Origin: Incurvaria masculella
Lineage: Eukaryota > Arthropoda > Insecta > Lepidoptera > Incurvariidae
Reading direction: 5' to 3'
Assembly (NCBI GenBank): GCA_946894095.1
Contig: OX335655.1
Coordinates: 8,804,001 to 8,868,000, forward strand
Length of the DNA stretch: 64,000 nt
Shown: piece after piece, positions 21,765 to 31,170 of the stretch
Numbering within the stretch: position 1 is the stretch's first letter
How the letters are laid out: the number at the start of each line of letters is the position of its first letter
Notes under the pieces: generated by a model
What the model saw: only the letters and a program-made list of their open reading frames with translations
Database searches by the model: none
Told to the model about the DNA's origin: nothing
Made by a program: the position numbers and the translations under genes

Positions 21765-22150
21765 TCAGCCTCGGTGGCCCAGTGGCGCGACACTTCGGCG
21801 ATCGCTCTCCGAAGTTAAGCAACGCTGGGTCCGGTCTGGTCTTGGATGGGTGACCATTCGACCGTTGAGAGAGGCTGGCCGTGGTTCGGATTCCACGTTA
21901 AGCTGTAGGTCCCCTTCCTTACTTACTAGGTGGTAGGGTTTATCCCGCCCGGGTTGGTACCATCGCATTGGATGAACGATGGTCGAAGCGGCAATGAAAA
22001 TTATCCGTGTTTTCCATCCAGTTCAATGTAGCCGTGCAATATAAGGAAGGTCCTGGCATGGCACCTAGTTCCCATGTGGTGTGTTGGGCTAATACCATGA
22101 CAGAACTTGTGGTATTAGCTATCCATGTCCAGTCACATAAAAAAAAAAAA
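21765..22150 (+). mobile_element. SINE with 5S-rRNA-like promoter head
   Basis: The head begins with a tRNA box-A-like TGGCCCAGTGG (21775-21785). It is followed by a 5S-rRNA-like block: CCGAAGTTAAGCAACG (5S box-A region, 21810-21825) and GGTCTTGGATGGGTGACC (5S box C, 21838-21855). From 'ggattccacgttaagctgta' onwards it is the same body as the tRNA-headed SINEs at 12957, 26282 and 34953, ending 'tggtattagctatccatgtc' and an A-tail at 22139-22150. No 5S gene is intact: only the internal-promoter portion is present. RNA polymerase III would be the expected transcriber. Confidence 0.85.
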
Positions 22151-22776
22151 TCTCCTGAAGCCAAAATCTTAAAAGTCCCTTAGATTAGTAACAGTAATCA
22201 AAACCTTAAATACTTTCGGTGATAACGTTACGTTTTATGTGAAATCTCTTATCTCTTTTTCTCTAAGCATTAAAAATATTTTTTTCATCCGTATCTTTTC
22301 CCTGAATAATAAATACCCGAACTTACCGGAATTAATAGCTTTTCAACAGTTTGAACTTTTTCAGCTGCTTTTTAGGAAAGTAATGTTTGATAGGAGCTGA
22401 ACAATCTTAAATATTTAAATTCAGGATTTTTTTTTCTTATAAATTGTTAGAAGTTTTAGTTACTTTATCGGTTTTTTTTAGGGTTCGTGTACCCTTGTCG
22501 GATTTCAATCCAACAGTAGTAAATTAAAAAAAACAATGATTCTGTGTATTCAATATCGTAGACATGCTTAATCTGTGCAAAAATTTTTTTTTTTCAAAAT
22601 GTCAAATCAATTATTAGTAGCCGAAGAAAGATAAACTGTTTATCGGCGACTCGGATAGAAGTCTATATAAGATTTTATGTATGCATCGACACATTCATCT
22701 AAAACACACGCATAATCCATAATACATCAAACTTCACTGTACACTCACCCCCAAGTTCATAAACACAAAATGACTT
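22151..22776. other. AT-rich non-coding stretch
   Basis: No gene recognised. Confidence 0.45.
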
Positions 22777-22779
22777 TTA

Positions 22780-22890
22780 GCTTGGTTTTCACCAAGTGCT
22801 GACTATCTTGCACTGGTTTCGATTGCAAGATGGTAAGAAAGGCCCTTTAATGTAGGGATTATGCTAATCAGTACTTGGTGAAAAAGACCC
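22780..22890. mobile_element. MITE, TTA-flanked (PIF/Harbinger-like), copy 1
   Basis: Starts 'gcttggttttcaccaagt' and ends 'cagtacttggtgaaaaagac', inverted copies. TTA flanks at 22777-22779 and 22891-22893. A related copy is at 37694-37849. Non-coding. Confidence 0.7.
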
Positions 22891-22893
22891 TTA

Positions 22894-23829
22894 GGTAAGT
22901 AGGTAATTTTATTCTTAAGGAATGGCAATTTTGCGAAACTTGAAGAACTTGACTAAGTCATTATTTCTAGTTTTAATAATATTGTTTGTTTTATCAAATA
23001 AATAAATAAATAAATGCATTAGCAATCGGTACCATATTTATACATTACACTAGCAGCCCGTCCCGGCTTTGCACGGGCATAATATAATTTTGTCACAGTG
23101 ATGCACAAATAAACCCTTCTTACGTAGAGTTCCTAAAAAAAGAGCATATACCCACATTGAAATATTTGAAATAAAAATAACAAATTTTGTGAACCTTTTT
23201 TTTTTTGTATTTTTTACTTTTATATATTTTTCATACTATTAATTATTGTAAAAAGGTCATAACACAAAACAAAAGCCATTAAATAAATAATTTATTGAGT
23301 TAAAGCCAGGGAGTAAACACTATTTGATGTTGTTTTATTTTTCATTAAATAATTAGCTTAACTGTTATTATGATACTTTTGAGATTACCGCGGTCGGTAG
23401 ACATGTTTGAAAAATGTTACGGCTTTTGAGAATGTCTTTGGAGAATGTATCTTCCTGCCGCGTGAAAAGCCGTAACATTTTTCAAACATGTTTAACTGTT
23501 ATTAGGTACCTACAACTACAATTCTTACCTCCTAATTGTTCTGTGGTAGAAAGGGGATAGAGGGATGATGTTATGCACCTTCGACGTGCATTCGCCATGG
23601 TAGAGACGATAGCACACAGAGAGATACCCTATATCTCTTTAGGAGTTGAGAGTCTCTAAAGGCCGGGATACCTCGGAGTCGTCGACGTTGTTTTTGTAAG
23701 CAAAAGGAGGTCATATGTATACATCAGTAGCAGGATTATTTAATTTTAAATTCATTGTATGTTGTATTAAACATATATATTGCAATTATTGTATGTCTAT
23801 CTATGTCCAATACACACTTTGCTGATTGT
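22894..23829. other. intronic sequence before the S1 exon
   Basis: AT-rich. A fragment at 23043-23130 ('agcagcccgtcccggctttg') belongs to a common interspersed type. The hairpin at 23401-23491 is listed separately. Because the downstream exon needs an upstream partner, this is the 3' end of an intron whose donor was not found. Confidence 0.5.
23401..23491. repeat. perfect 27-bp inverted repeat with 37-nt loop
   Basis: Arms 23401-23427 and 23465-23491 are exact complements ('acatgtttgaaaaatgttac' plus seven bases). One arm with its outer flank also occurs alone at 20896-20930, where it continues into 'cacgcggc'; the same word in complement lies just before the right arm here. It looks like an inverted duplication of a dispersed sequence. 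Confidence 0.75.
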
Positions 23830-23849
23830 TTCCTTAACGACACATTCAC
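23830..23849 (+). promoter_or_regulatory. U12-type (AT-AC) 3' splice signal
   Basis: TTCCTTAAC (23830-23838) is a perfect match to the minor-spliceosome branch-point consensus. The intron can end at AC (23848-23849), 12 nt after the branch adenosine. No AG lies between 23734 and the conserved WFE codons, so a U2-type acceptor is not available unless it eats into them. Splicing after AC gives an exon starting G-TGG. With an upstream exon ending in CC this rebuilds the conserved Pro-Trp-Phe-Glu. Minor introns at the corresponding place, just before domain I S1, are known in vertebrate voltage-gated sodium channel genes. Confidence 0.7.
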
Positions 23850-23961
23850 GTGGTTCGAGCGGACTTCGATGCTGGTGATACTGCTCAACTGCGTGACGCT
23901 GGGCATGTACCAGCCCTGCGTGGACGACCAGTGCGTTACCAACCGCTGCAAGATTCTTCAG
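23850..23961 (+). CDS. Ca-alpha1T: Cav3 T-type calcium channel exon: repeat I, S1
   Basis: The exon encodes [19 protein letters not shown], then [18 protein letters not shown]: repeat I segment S1 and the S1-S2 loop of the pore-forming alpha-1 subunit of a low-voltage-activated calcium channel in the plasma membrane. The paired cysteines in PC..DDQC..NRC are typical of Cav3. The start is set by the AC acceptor at 23849 (phase 2, completing a Pro codon). The end is CAG followed by donor GTAAAA at 23962 (phase 0). It joins in frame to 26716. The gene symbol is by similarity to the fly orthologue. Upstream exons encoding the cytoplasmic N-terminus were not found. Confidence 0.93.
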
Positions 23962-24088
23962 GTAAAAAACGAATCTACTGACTCGACTCACATCAGGTCG
24001 TTCTCATCATATGTTCGGGAAAACACATCAGAACACAGAACATCTTAAAATATCGTTCTTAACTAACTTATATAATGAAGACCATACT

Positions 24089-24126
24089 GTAGTAGCTGTG
24101 CACTCAGAGGAGTGCACAGCTACTAC
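24089..24126. repeat. 17-bp perfect hairpin, 4-nt loop
   Basis: 'gtagtagctgtgcactc' faces its exact complement across AGAG. It lies 128 nt inside the intron. Too short for a typical animal pre-miRNA. No U-run terminator logic applies here. Function unknown. Confidence 0.7.
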
Positions 24127-24267
24127 AAAAAATAGCAAACTCATATTCTAATAGAAATAACTGTTTTCTTATGATTTACTTAATTTTCTTCGATTAAATA
24201 CAGGTAAGATAGTGCAAGAATAAAATTAATAATATTAATGAATTAACAAAATTACTAGCTACTATTA

Positions 24268-24793
24268 CTTACTCTGGTACGAGCCAAATCGCAAAGTTTG
24301 ACGAAGCACCCCCAAATAAACTAGCTAAGTCTGACGATTAGAAATTATATGATTACAATTTAAGATTTCTTGTGCGATCGTTCTTTTTTCGTTAATGTAT
24401 GTTTCCTTTTTTCATACAAAATATATGGTAGAAACTTTTTTTACTACATCCAGAAATCTCAAAGCAAATGGAATTATTTGTGAATGAATATATGATGTTT
24501 CAAATTATATCTAGAGATCATCTTAATTTCAAATTTGTAATGTGAAAAATCTACTTCATTATTCAAATAAATGATGAAACGTAAACATATTAACAATCCA
24601 TTATCAGGGCCTCTACTACGAACCCTATCGATTAGGCGCTATCGAGGAGGCGATATCGCCTAGTCGATAGGGTTCGTAGCAAGGGACCAGGCTTGAGTTC
24701 TATTTGGACTGAATGAGGCGTTTAACTACATATTATTACATTTGTTTAAAAAGTAAATTTGTATGGCCCGAGTAGTTGACTAGTGCTAGCGGC
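24268..24793 (+). mobile_element. TTAA-family MITE with palindromic insertion
   Basis: Begins 'actctggtacgagccaaatc' and ends 'tagttgactagtgctagcgg' before TTAA (24794-24797). Collinear with 41976-43177 after removal of inserts: 'ctaagtctgacgatta', 'gcaaatggaat', 'acattatcag' and so on. The left TTAA is mutated. It carries the foldback at 24616-24679 after 'ccattatcag'. Confidence 0.7.
24616..24679. repeat. 64-bp palindrome inserted in the MITE
   Basis: 'ctacgaaccctatcgat' and 'tcgatagggttcgtag' are inverted arms around 'taggcgctatcgaggaggcg', which itself pairs with 'cgcctagtcg'. The copy near 43075 lacks this segment, reading straight from 'ttatcag' to 'tctggag', so it is an insertion of about 80 bp including flanks. 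It may be a very small foldback element. Confidence 0.7.
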
Positions 24794-24962
24794 TTAACAG
24801 CATTTATACCTTTTTTTCTTAAAATGAAAAAATCTAATCTAATCTTAAAGTAATTGAAATTCTTAACTAAATTGCACAACGTACGTGCATATTGATCACA
24901 CTCAATAATTCTGAAGTCATAGCTCTGAATGCCTTATTTATTCTCTCAATTGTTGTACTTAA

Positions 24963-25323
24963 GGCTGTTCCGACCCATATAAAGTTGTTTGCACACATAA
25001 CGCAAAAAGTATTGCACTTTAAGCCACGAATTAATAATAAAAGTTTAATATAGTCATATTACCTGCAGCGAAAACAATTTCACAATTTCAGGATTATTGG
25101 TTTTGTTACAATTTATTTAAATACGATTTTTATTTAACAGCGCCATCTAACGGTGTAAAACTTCTAATCGACAATTACAACAAAACCTTTAAACCTGAAA
25201 TTGTGAATATATTTTCGCTGCAATTACTATGGCTATATTTAATATTTTTGACGAATTCGTGCCTTAAAGTAAAATACTTTTTGCGTTCTGTGTAAAAAAA
25301 AGATTGTATGGGTCGGAACATCC
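24963..25323 (-). mobile_element. 361-bp MITE, TTAA-flanked, copy 1
   Basis: TTAA at 24959-24962 and 25324-25327 flank inverted ends 'ggctgttccgacccatat' and 'atgggtcggaacatcc'. An equal-length copy in opposite orientation lies at 31771-32131. Internal 'cagcgaaaac', 'aatttcag' and 'cgccatctaacggtgtaaaa' blocks are shared. TTAA targeting suggests a piggyBac-type transposase, although the termini do not begin CCC. Confidence 0.85.
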
Positions 25324-26271
25324 TTAAATATCATTAATTTGAGTTTCAGCGACATCTACATTTGAAGTATTGTAATCAGATTTTAAAATTAATGAGTTTC
25401 TGGTCGTGACATTCGTCGGGAGCAGGATTCGAACCTGCGACCTTTGAATCACATGCCCAATGATATGTATGCCCATATATCATGTATTGGTGTACTTATG
25501 TAAAACTTCGTTACTTAGGCTAAAGCAAGAGACGAAATCCCGGCGTAATTTAGTATGGATTGTTCTTCGCAGTGTACGGTTACGGTACAAACATTTTAAA
25601 GACATATAATGGTTATGTGTTGTGCATAAACTAAAAATTAAGGTGTAAATGATACTGAGATTGAACCGAAAATAAAAATCTCTATTTGCTCTGTAAAATA
25701 CATAGACAAATGGCATATAGGATAAGCTAACCTAGGCACCGAGCATTGTGCTACGTGGAATATAGCTGCAATATAGTCATTCTCCATAGTTGATACAATT
25801 GACGTAAAATATTCTTATTCAAATGCATTCAAAACATCTGATAACTATTTTGATGTGATTTAAAATCAACAAACATCGAGTCCCTGCTATTTTTGCATGA
25901 TTACATGTCGGGATGCGGAGCATATTTTTACTTGAATCCATTAGCGAATGTGTTGAAATACACTTTGTTATTGCAATATTTTACTTTTCTAGCATTTACA
26001 TTAGTGTTCTAAACGCTTGAAGCTATCATTTAGTGAGAGTTATCATGCGTTCATATTTTTTGAGAAAACTGACCACTGGCCGTCCAAATATAAGTCTTTA
26101 TATATGTTACCTTGTAAATTGAAATAATATTCCTTTCATTCGGATGTATGTCCATTTGTGAGTCAGCCCATTAAGGCTTGATTAAATTATTTCATCTGCT
26201 AAATTTTTAATTACATTATTTAACATTGCCTTACAAGAGGATAATGTATTAAGTCCATGTGTCAGTATTAA

Positions 26272-26281
26272 ATTATAATGA
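26272..26281. repeat. target-site duplication, left copy
   Basis: ATTATAATGA here and ATTAAAATGA at 26689-26698 flank the SINE, 9 of 10 bases equal. Confidence 0.65.
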
Positions 26282-26687
26282 CAGCTCGTGATTAAAGGGC
26301 TAGAGGACTTACTTTTCATGCGAGAGGTCTGGGTTCAAATCTTCGCCTCGGTCATGCACCACTTTCTTTCTCTTCCTGAGTTGGATAAGTGGACATCGTT
26401 ACGATGCGAGCTGTACCATGGTTCGAAACCCATTTAAAACTGTAGATCCTTACCCTTTCTAAATTGTAGGGGTACCCTATCCCGGTTGGTACCACCGTAT
26501 TGGATGAAACTATGGTAGAAGCGGAAATGAAAATTTGTCCTTATTTTCCATCCAGCTTAATGTGGCCATGCTCATAAAGGGAAATGTCCTGGCTGGCACC
26601 TAATTCCTTCGGGAATGTAGTGTATTGGGTGGTAGTTAACGGTGTTTGTGTGGTACTGGCCATTCATGTCAGATTCCATAAAAAAAA
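26282..26687 (+). mobile_element. SINE next to the S2-S3 exon acceptor
   Basis: A full-length tRNA-headed copy: B-box-like GGTTCAAATCT at about 26331-26341, then 'catgcaccactttctttct', 'tcccggttggtaccaccgta', 'cataaagggaaatgtcctgg' and a seven-A tail ending 26687. The right target-site copy ends at 26698, only 17 nt before the exon. The insertion therefore replaced the sequence normally holding the upstream part of the 3' splice signal. It is at minor divergence from sister copies, so not very old. Confidence 0.85.
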
Positions 26688-26715
26688 CATTAAAATGAGA
26701 TGGACATTTGCGCAG

Positions 26716-26849
26716 GTGTTCGACGACTTCATCTTCGCGTTCTTCACGCTAGAGATGACCATCAAGATGGTTGCGATGGGCGTGTACGGTCGCTCCACCT
26801 ACCTCGCCGACTCCTGGAATCGTCTCGACTTCTTCATTGTTCTTGCCGG
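26716..26849 (+). CDS. Ca-alpha1T: Cav3 T-type calcium channel exon: repeat I, S2-S3
   Basis: Encodes [20 protein letters not shown] then [20 protein letters not shown] and IVLA. S2 carries the conserved acidic Glu in TLEMTIKM, and S3 carries the DxxxR..DFF signature ([10 protein letters not shown]). The acceptor is tttgcgCAG at 26713-26715, with a weak pyrimidine tract, probably due to the SINE just upstream. The donor is GTAAGT at 26850. Incoming phase is 0, outgoing phase 2 (GG of Gly). Sequence matches Cav3 rather than Cav1/Cav2 or NALCN. Confidence 0.95.
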
Positions 26850-27913
26850 GTAAGTGTGCTCATACTTTAAATTAAGACAGGACTTTATATACAGAAGAAG
26901 AAGAATTTTGAAGATGATGTGTGCATTCGCAGCCGCAAACCTGTCTGTCCTTTCGATGCAATCGGATTTCTTCGTCTTCTTCTTTGTAGGGGGGATAAAA
27001 CCCTCAATGTGGCAACTGGTTTCATCTGAGCTTCATTCTTCCAGAGTCAGCACATGTTGGAGATTAACTACTCGTCGCACAAAATGAAGTAAAATGTTGG
27101 TTTCGTAAGGACGTCACGTCATTATTTCTCTTACTTTCGCTAATTTTTTTTAAATCAAAGGGATCAACCCTCTCTAAACATAGACGCAAAAGGTACAATA
27201 GAGTCGTCCCTCATTTTCATCTGTGACACAAAATTATCAGGAAATATACACCGTAAATACAGATTTTTCAAGAACATGAACACAACATTTCAGAGTTAAA
27301 GTTTTTGGTGTTATCTTTCTAATATTTAATATCCGTTGCCAACACTTCTTTCTAAAAAGGTCGGCGAAAGTTACATTCAAATTGAAGCAGACTTGGGCCT
27401 ACAATTCAGTTTTGACGTTCCGGTTATCGTATTCTGTGCGCCGCAAGTTGCAATATTTCCGTGCTCGCCCTGCCCTGCCGACCGCCTCTCTGCACCATTG
27501 GAATGCGTTCTTGCTGCGCCGCCGTCACAGTTGTGGCGGCTAATAGGCAGTCCACCTTTTCAATGCTCAGGAAACTCTACCACATTTAAGTCTAATTGAT
27601 TTTTTCTGGTAACATTTAGAGCGGCACAAATGTTTGGAAAAAATTGCCCAAAAGCAAAAAACGCTAAGCACTGCTACAGAAATCGTGAAATGTAATTACA
27701 TTTCAGTCGCCCCTAAGGCCCATCTTGGCGACTTCCTTATGATTCCGAGAAAAAGCAGGTGCCTTTCGACACCTGATTTCCTCCCGTCACACGCAGGCGG
27801 CGCGGGCACTCACAGACAATAATTGGACCAATCGGAAACACAGCAGTGACCCATATCAGAAATGACATTACATTTCGTTACCTTATATTGTATGACCCTC
27901 AGACTATTTAAAG

Positions 27914-28429
27914 CAGCGGTACTCAACCTTGATTCGTTGAGAGCCAACAGAGACAAATGCAATTTTTTAAATGGCCGCATAACTAAATTGATTTTGTCGT
28001 GTGTTTATTTATTTTTTGTACTCTTATAATGTGGTCGTGACTCGGGAAAGATAGCATGAAAAGCTAGCTGGGGGTCCATTCAGGGTAAGAGTGAGTTCGA
28101 ATTCGTCACTAAACATCAACTCACTTTTTTAAATAGTTAATGTTTCCACACTTCTTGAACATCATTACAGTTAGGTAAAAATCTGGTGGTCCCGTAAATA
28201 TAATATGTTGGAAGTATAAATAACGGTTCCGTTATTTAAATATTAATATATTTCCCAGCATTTTTTAGGTTAACTCACTCCCGACCTCGAACTCACTCTT
28301 ACCTGAATGGGCCCCCTGTATACGAGCTCATTACATAAAATTTAAATTAAATTAGACTTTTTTCCACGGCCGCCTGAAACTTCATGAATGGTCACATGCG
28401 ACTCGCGGGCCTCGGGTTGAGTACCGCTG
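27914..28429. mobile_element. hAT-like element, 516 bp with nested insert
   Basis: Ends 'cagcggtactcaacctt' and 'gggttgagtaccgctg' are inverted, in hAT style. Flanks ATTTAAAG (left) and AATTTCAAAG (right) look like a decayed 8-bp duplication. Without the nested segment 28070-28316 it is about 270 bp. No transposase. Confidence 0.75.
28070..28316. mobile_element. 247-bp MITE nested in the hAT element
   Basis: Inverted ends 'gggggtccattcagggtaag' and 'cttacctgaatgggccccc' extend inward through 'agtgagttcga' and 'tcgaactcact', with one mismatch. Its host hAT element is interrupted, so this is the younger insertion. Related words occur near 43905. Confidence 0.75.
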
Positions 28430-29069
28430 AATTTCAAAGTAGGCATTTGGATCACACCTACCACTTTACACATTATTTATGAAATTTACAGGGTTACTTT
28501 TCAGTGCGTGGCCAGACTTTTTCTGTGAGTTGCGAAACGTATTTCGAATAATTTTATTTTAATATCTCGATAGGTTTTTCAATATTGAGAACACAACACC
28601 AGTTTATATTAGCTTTACTTCGTGGCTAAACGTGGGAGCGTGATCAATAAGAGAAAAATGTACGCAGGAAAAAATAAACGTAGGTAACTAAATATTAAAA
28701 TATGTATTGAATTTCATGATACCCTTATTAACTGGCAGAGCAAATATATTATCAGAACCTGTGCTGCCGTGCACATTGAATGTGGTCCCCATTCTAACTA
28801 AAACATACAAAAGTTTCCAAAGACTATCCATGTTTCCATATCATTTTCATATCATGAATATTCAACTAGAACTGTGCAACTGTGGCCCCCGGGGCAAACA
28901 CATTTTCACGGTGCCTAGAACTGTTGACATTAGAATCAAACGAACTTGTGTGGAATTTGAACGCCGTAACTTTTTTACCCTTCGCAATTACTATAGATTG
29001 TTTAACACGTGTTGTCAAAAGGGCAGTTTGCACGATCACAACTCAGTCATGGGGTATGCTTACACATTT

Positions 29070-29215
29070 TCGTGGTCATCTTCTTCAAGTTCCGTAAAAA
29101 CGTCAAACTCAATACAAGTTTTTTGCTAGATATTCTTTGGTTTTACTTCTTCAAGCTCGTACTCGCAAATGTTAATTCGCTTTACGTTCGTTTGCCGTAA
29201 ACGCCAATTTAGGTG
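29070..29215 (-). repeat. fragment of the 'ggcgtttacg' repeat family
   Basis: Shares 'gttccgtaaaaacgtcaaac', 'ctagatattct', 'gttttacttcttcaagct' and 'aaattggcgtttac' (here as its complement) with 34105-34380. Confidence 0.55.
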
Positions 29216-29361
29216 ACAGCTAAGACCAAGGGCTCTGGTTTCAAGTGAAGGCTAGCTTTACCGGAAAGTTTTCATGACCTTGGAATATTTCTGCTTTAAC
29301 AGGAATTTATTGGTTATGGTTATTGGTTATGGAATTTATTGTATAGATGCTTTGTTTGCAG

Positions 29362-29459
29362 GGCACTGGAGTACTGTCTAAATGTGGAGAACATCAACTT
29401 GTCCGCCATCCGCACCATCCGAGTGCTGCGACCGCTTCGCGCCATCAACAGGATACCCA
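29362..29459 (+). CDS. Ca-alpha1T: Cav3 T-type calcium channel exon: repeat I, S4
   Basis: Completes Gly across the junction, then reads [32 protein letters not shown]. This is the voltage sensor: arginines recur every third residue in [14 protein letters not shown]. The acceptor is tttgtttgcAG at 29360-29361 and the donor GTAAGTG begins at 29460 after CCC-A (phase 1). The coupling to 52410 rebuilds Ser then MRILV, exactly as in Cav3 proteins. Confidence 0.95.
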
Positions 29460-29511
29460 GTAAGTGAAGGGTTCTTCTGTCTCTCGCGCATCATCCGAAA
29501 GTTGCATCTAT

Positions 29512-29800
29512 TATGCGCTCAAATAAAAAAAACGGCCAAATGCGGTACAAGATTTAACAACATTTCATATTTTTTATTTTAATTTGTTGTTACAGCGGCA
29601 AAATAAATAAACACTCTGTAAAAAATTCAGCTCCCTACCTATACGTTTCATGAGATACAGCCCTGTGACAGATGGACGTACGGACGAACGGACGGATGGA
29701 TGGACGGATGGACGGACGGACGGACGGCAGAGGCTTAGTAATAGGGTTCCGTGGGCACCCACCCTTTGGGTACGGAATCCTAAAAAGGAAGGCGCCTGCT
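29512..29800 (-). repeat. GGAC/GGAT microsatellite dispersed repeat
   Basis: Contains 'acaagatttaaca', 'catgagatacagccctgtga', a GGAC/GGAT run at 29685-29729, and 'gggttccgtgggcaccca'. Same family as 4510-4810. The run creates long spurious repetitive frames on both strands. Confidence 0.75.
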
Positions 29801-31170
29801 ATAAGACTCGTTGTCTCCAATTTTCTAAAACCACCAACCCAACTTAAACGTTCATAGTGCATGCCACCTGCAAATCCAATCGCAGACGCATTGGAGAATT
29901 TGCGTGACTTGGCGAATGTAACTCGCGCGCACATTCGCGCGCGCTGGCGAAGTCTGAAGGCGAGTCTATGACCACATGACATTTTTCCTTCGTTTTCTCA
30001 TAAAATATAATATGCAATAGTCGGTTGGGTTAAATGACAACCTGAATTAAAGAAATATGAAACAACCGAAAAAAGTGTGTTGAGAAAACAATTAACGTAA
30101 ATGCCTACTAATATAATAATAACAACAGAATATATATAGCACATACCAATGTTTGACACAAATGTATACTTAGTTATACCAAACATTACAATAGCCAATT
30201 TTGTAACCTACCAAAAGATAAAAGTCAATATTAAAATAGCAAATAACATACACAACCTAAATCGATTACAAATATTTCTTGAATTTGGCTAAATTTACAT
30301 TACAATTAAACAATATTGGTAATATTTTATTGAAGTCGAACTTCTAGGAACGAATGTGTTTGTAAAAAATGATTTCGACGAATTGAGAACATCCTCCTTT
30401 TTTTTTAAATCGGTTAATAACCAACACTTTTACAAATTATTGGTGTAGCATTAGATTTGTTAACATTAAAAAAGGCCTCATCAACTTATCTAAACTATTT
30501 GGGGCTCTTCGAGTATATTCTTTTTAAGAATTTGTTTCGAACCTTTTCGAAATTTTTGATGTTTGTATAATATTGAAGGTTCCAAACAGTCCATGCGTAT
30601 TCGAGAAGACTAGAGTTTTAAACGTGCCAATCAACCTATGTATCTCAACCGGACAAATTGAGTGCGAAAAATATTTTTTCGCGTGAATGTGGAAAAAATA
30701 AGAATTTTGAAAGCCTAATAGTTTAAATATTTACCAAGGTATGATAAGGGACACGAAAACACTCCCTTAAAATTCTACCTTATTTTTCAAGCCGGAACCG
30801 GCGATAAATCTTATAAAAGTTGCGTGCCTTCGAGCTCATCCCTCTTGAAGAATAAACAGCGATAAAAATGGAGTATTCGTTGACCGCATAAATCTTCGGC
30901 GACGACACAATTGCAAATCACATTCACAACAGCGCTGCTGGGGGAGGCGCTACAACGAACAGTAAGTGAGGACAAGATGTTCACACCGATTTTTCATACT
31001 AGTGTTACCATGGGCTATTTATTTAATCAGGTAGTCACGCTGTTGGTTAGACTATATATATATACGAGTAAATTCCCTAAATTTAATATTCATGGTCACA
31101 CTAACGCGGAAAAGCAGAAAACGCCACCCCGACATGGACCGGTTTGATTAAGGTTCTGTCAGAGAGTCAG
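29801..31170. other. AT-rich intronic stretch
   Basis: No gene. Positions 30380-30425 ('gacgaattgagaacatcctc', then 'aaatcggttaa') are a fragment of the 'gaagtcggtt' family also at 49110 and 58045. CpG-rich 'gcgcgcacattcgcgcgcgc' words at 29924-29944 are isolated. Confidence 0.5.

Larger units (their letters stand above)
23962..26715 (+). other. calcium-channel intron, 2,754 bp
   Basis: GT donor at 23962 and CAG acceptor ending 26715. It contains a hairpin (24089-24126), a TTAA-type MITE with a palindromic insert (24268-24793), a second MITE (24963-25323) and a SINE (26282-26687). The remaining sequence, including about 25330-26270, shows nothing recognisable. Confidence 0.9.
26850..29361 (+). 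other. calcium-channel intron, 2,512 bp
   Basis: GTAAGT donor, tttgcAG acceptor. It holds a hAT-like element with a nested MITE (27914-28429) and a repeat fragment at 29070-29215. Positions 26900-27900 contain moderately GC-rich patches (27415-27545, 27715-27815) with no identified function. Frames at 28707-29129 are not recognisable as coding. Confidence 0.9.

Noticed and set aside
21765..21870. A functional 5S rRNA gene
   Set aside because: Only the internal promoter region matches; the 5' and 3' thirds of 5S rRNA are absent and SINE body follows.
23851..23859. A conventional AG acceptor at TTCGAG within the S1 exon
   Set aside because: It would delete the conserved Trp-Phe-Glu codons and leave a poor frame; the AC site fits branch point, distance and phase better.
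26584..26715. Extension of the S2-S3 coding frame upstream into the SINE
   Set aside because: The frame is open by chance; the protein family does not have these residues and a splice acceptor separates them.
28707..29129. A 140-codon plus-strand frame as a gene or exon
   Set aside because: Its end overlaps a dispersed repeat found at 34105, and no domain, splice context or codon pattern supports it.
29640..29982. Open frames rich in Ser-Val-Arg-Pro or Asp-Gly-Arg-Thr repeats
   Set aside because: They are translations of a GGAC/GGAT microsatellite in a dispersed repeat.
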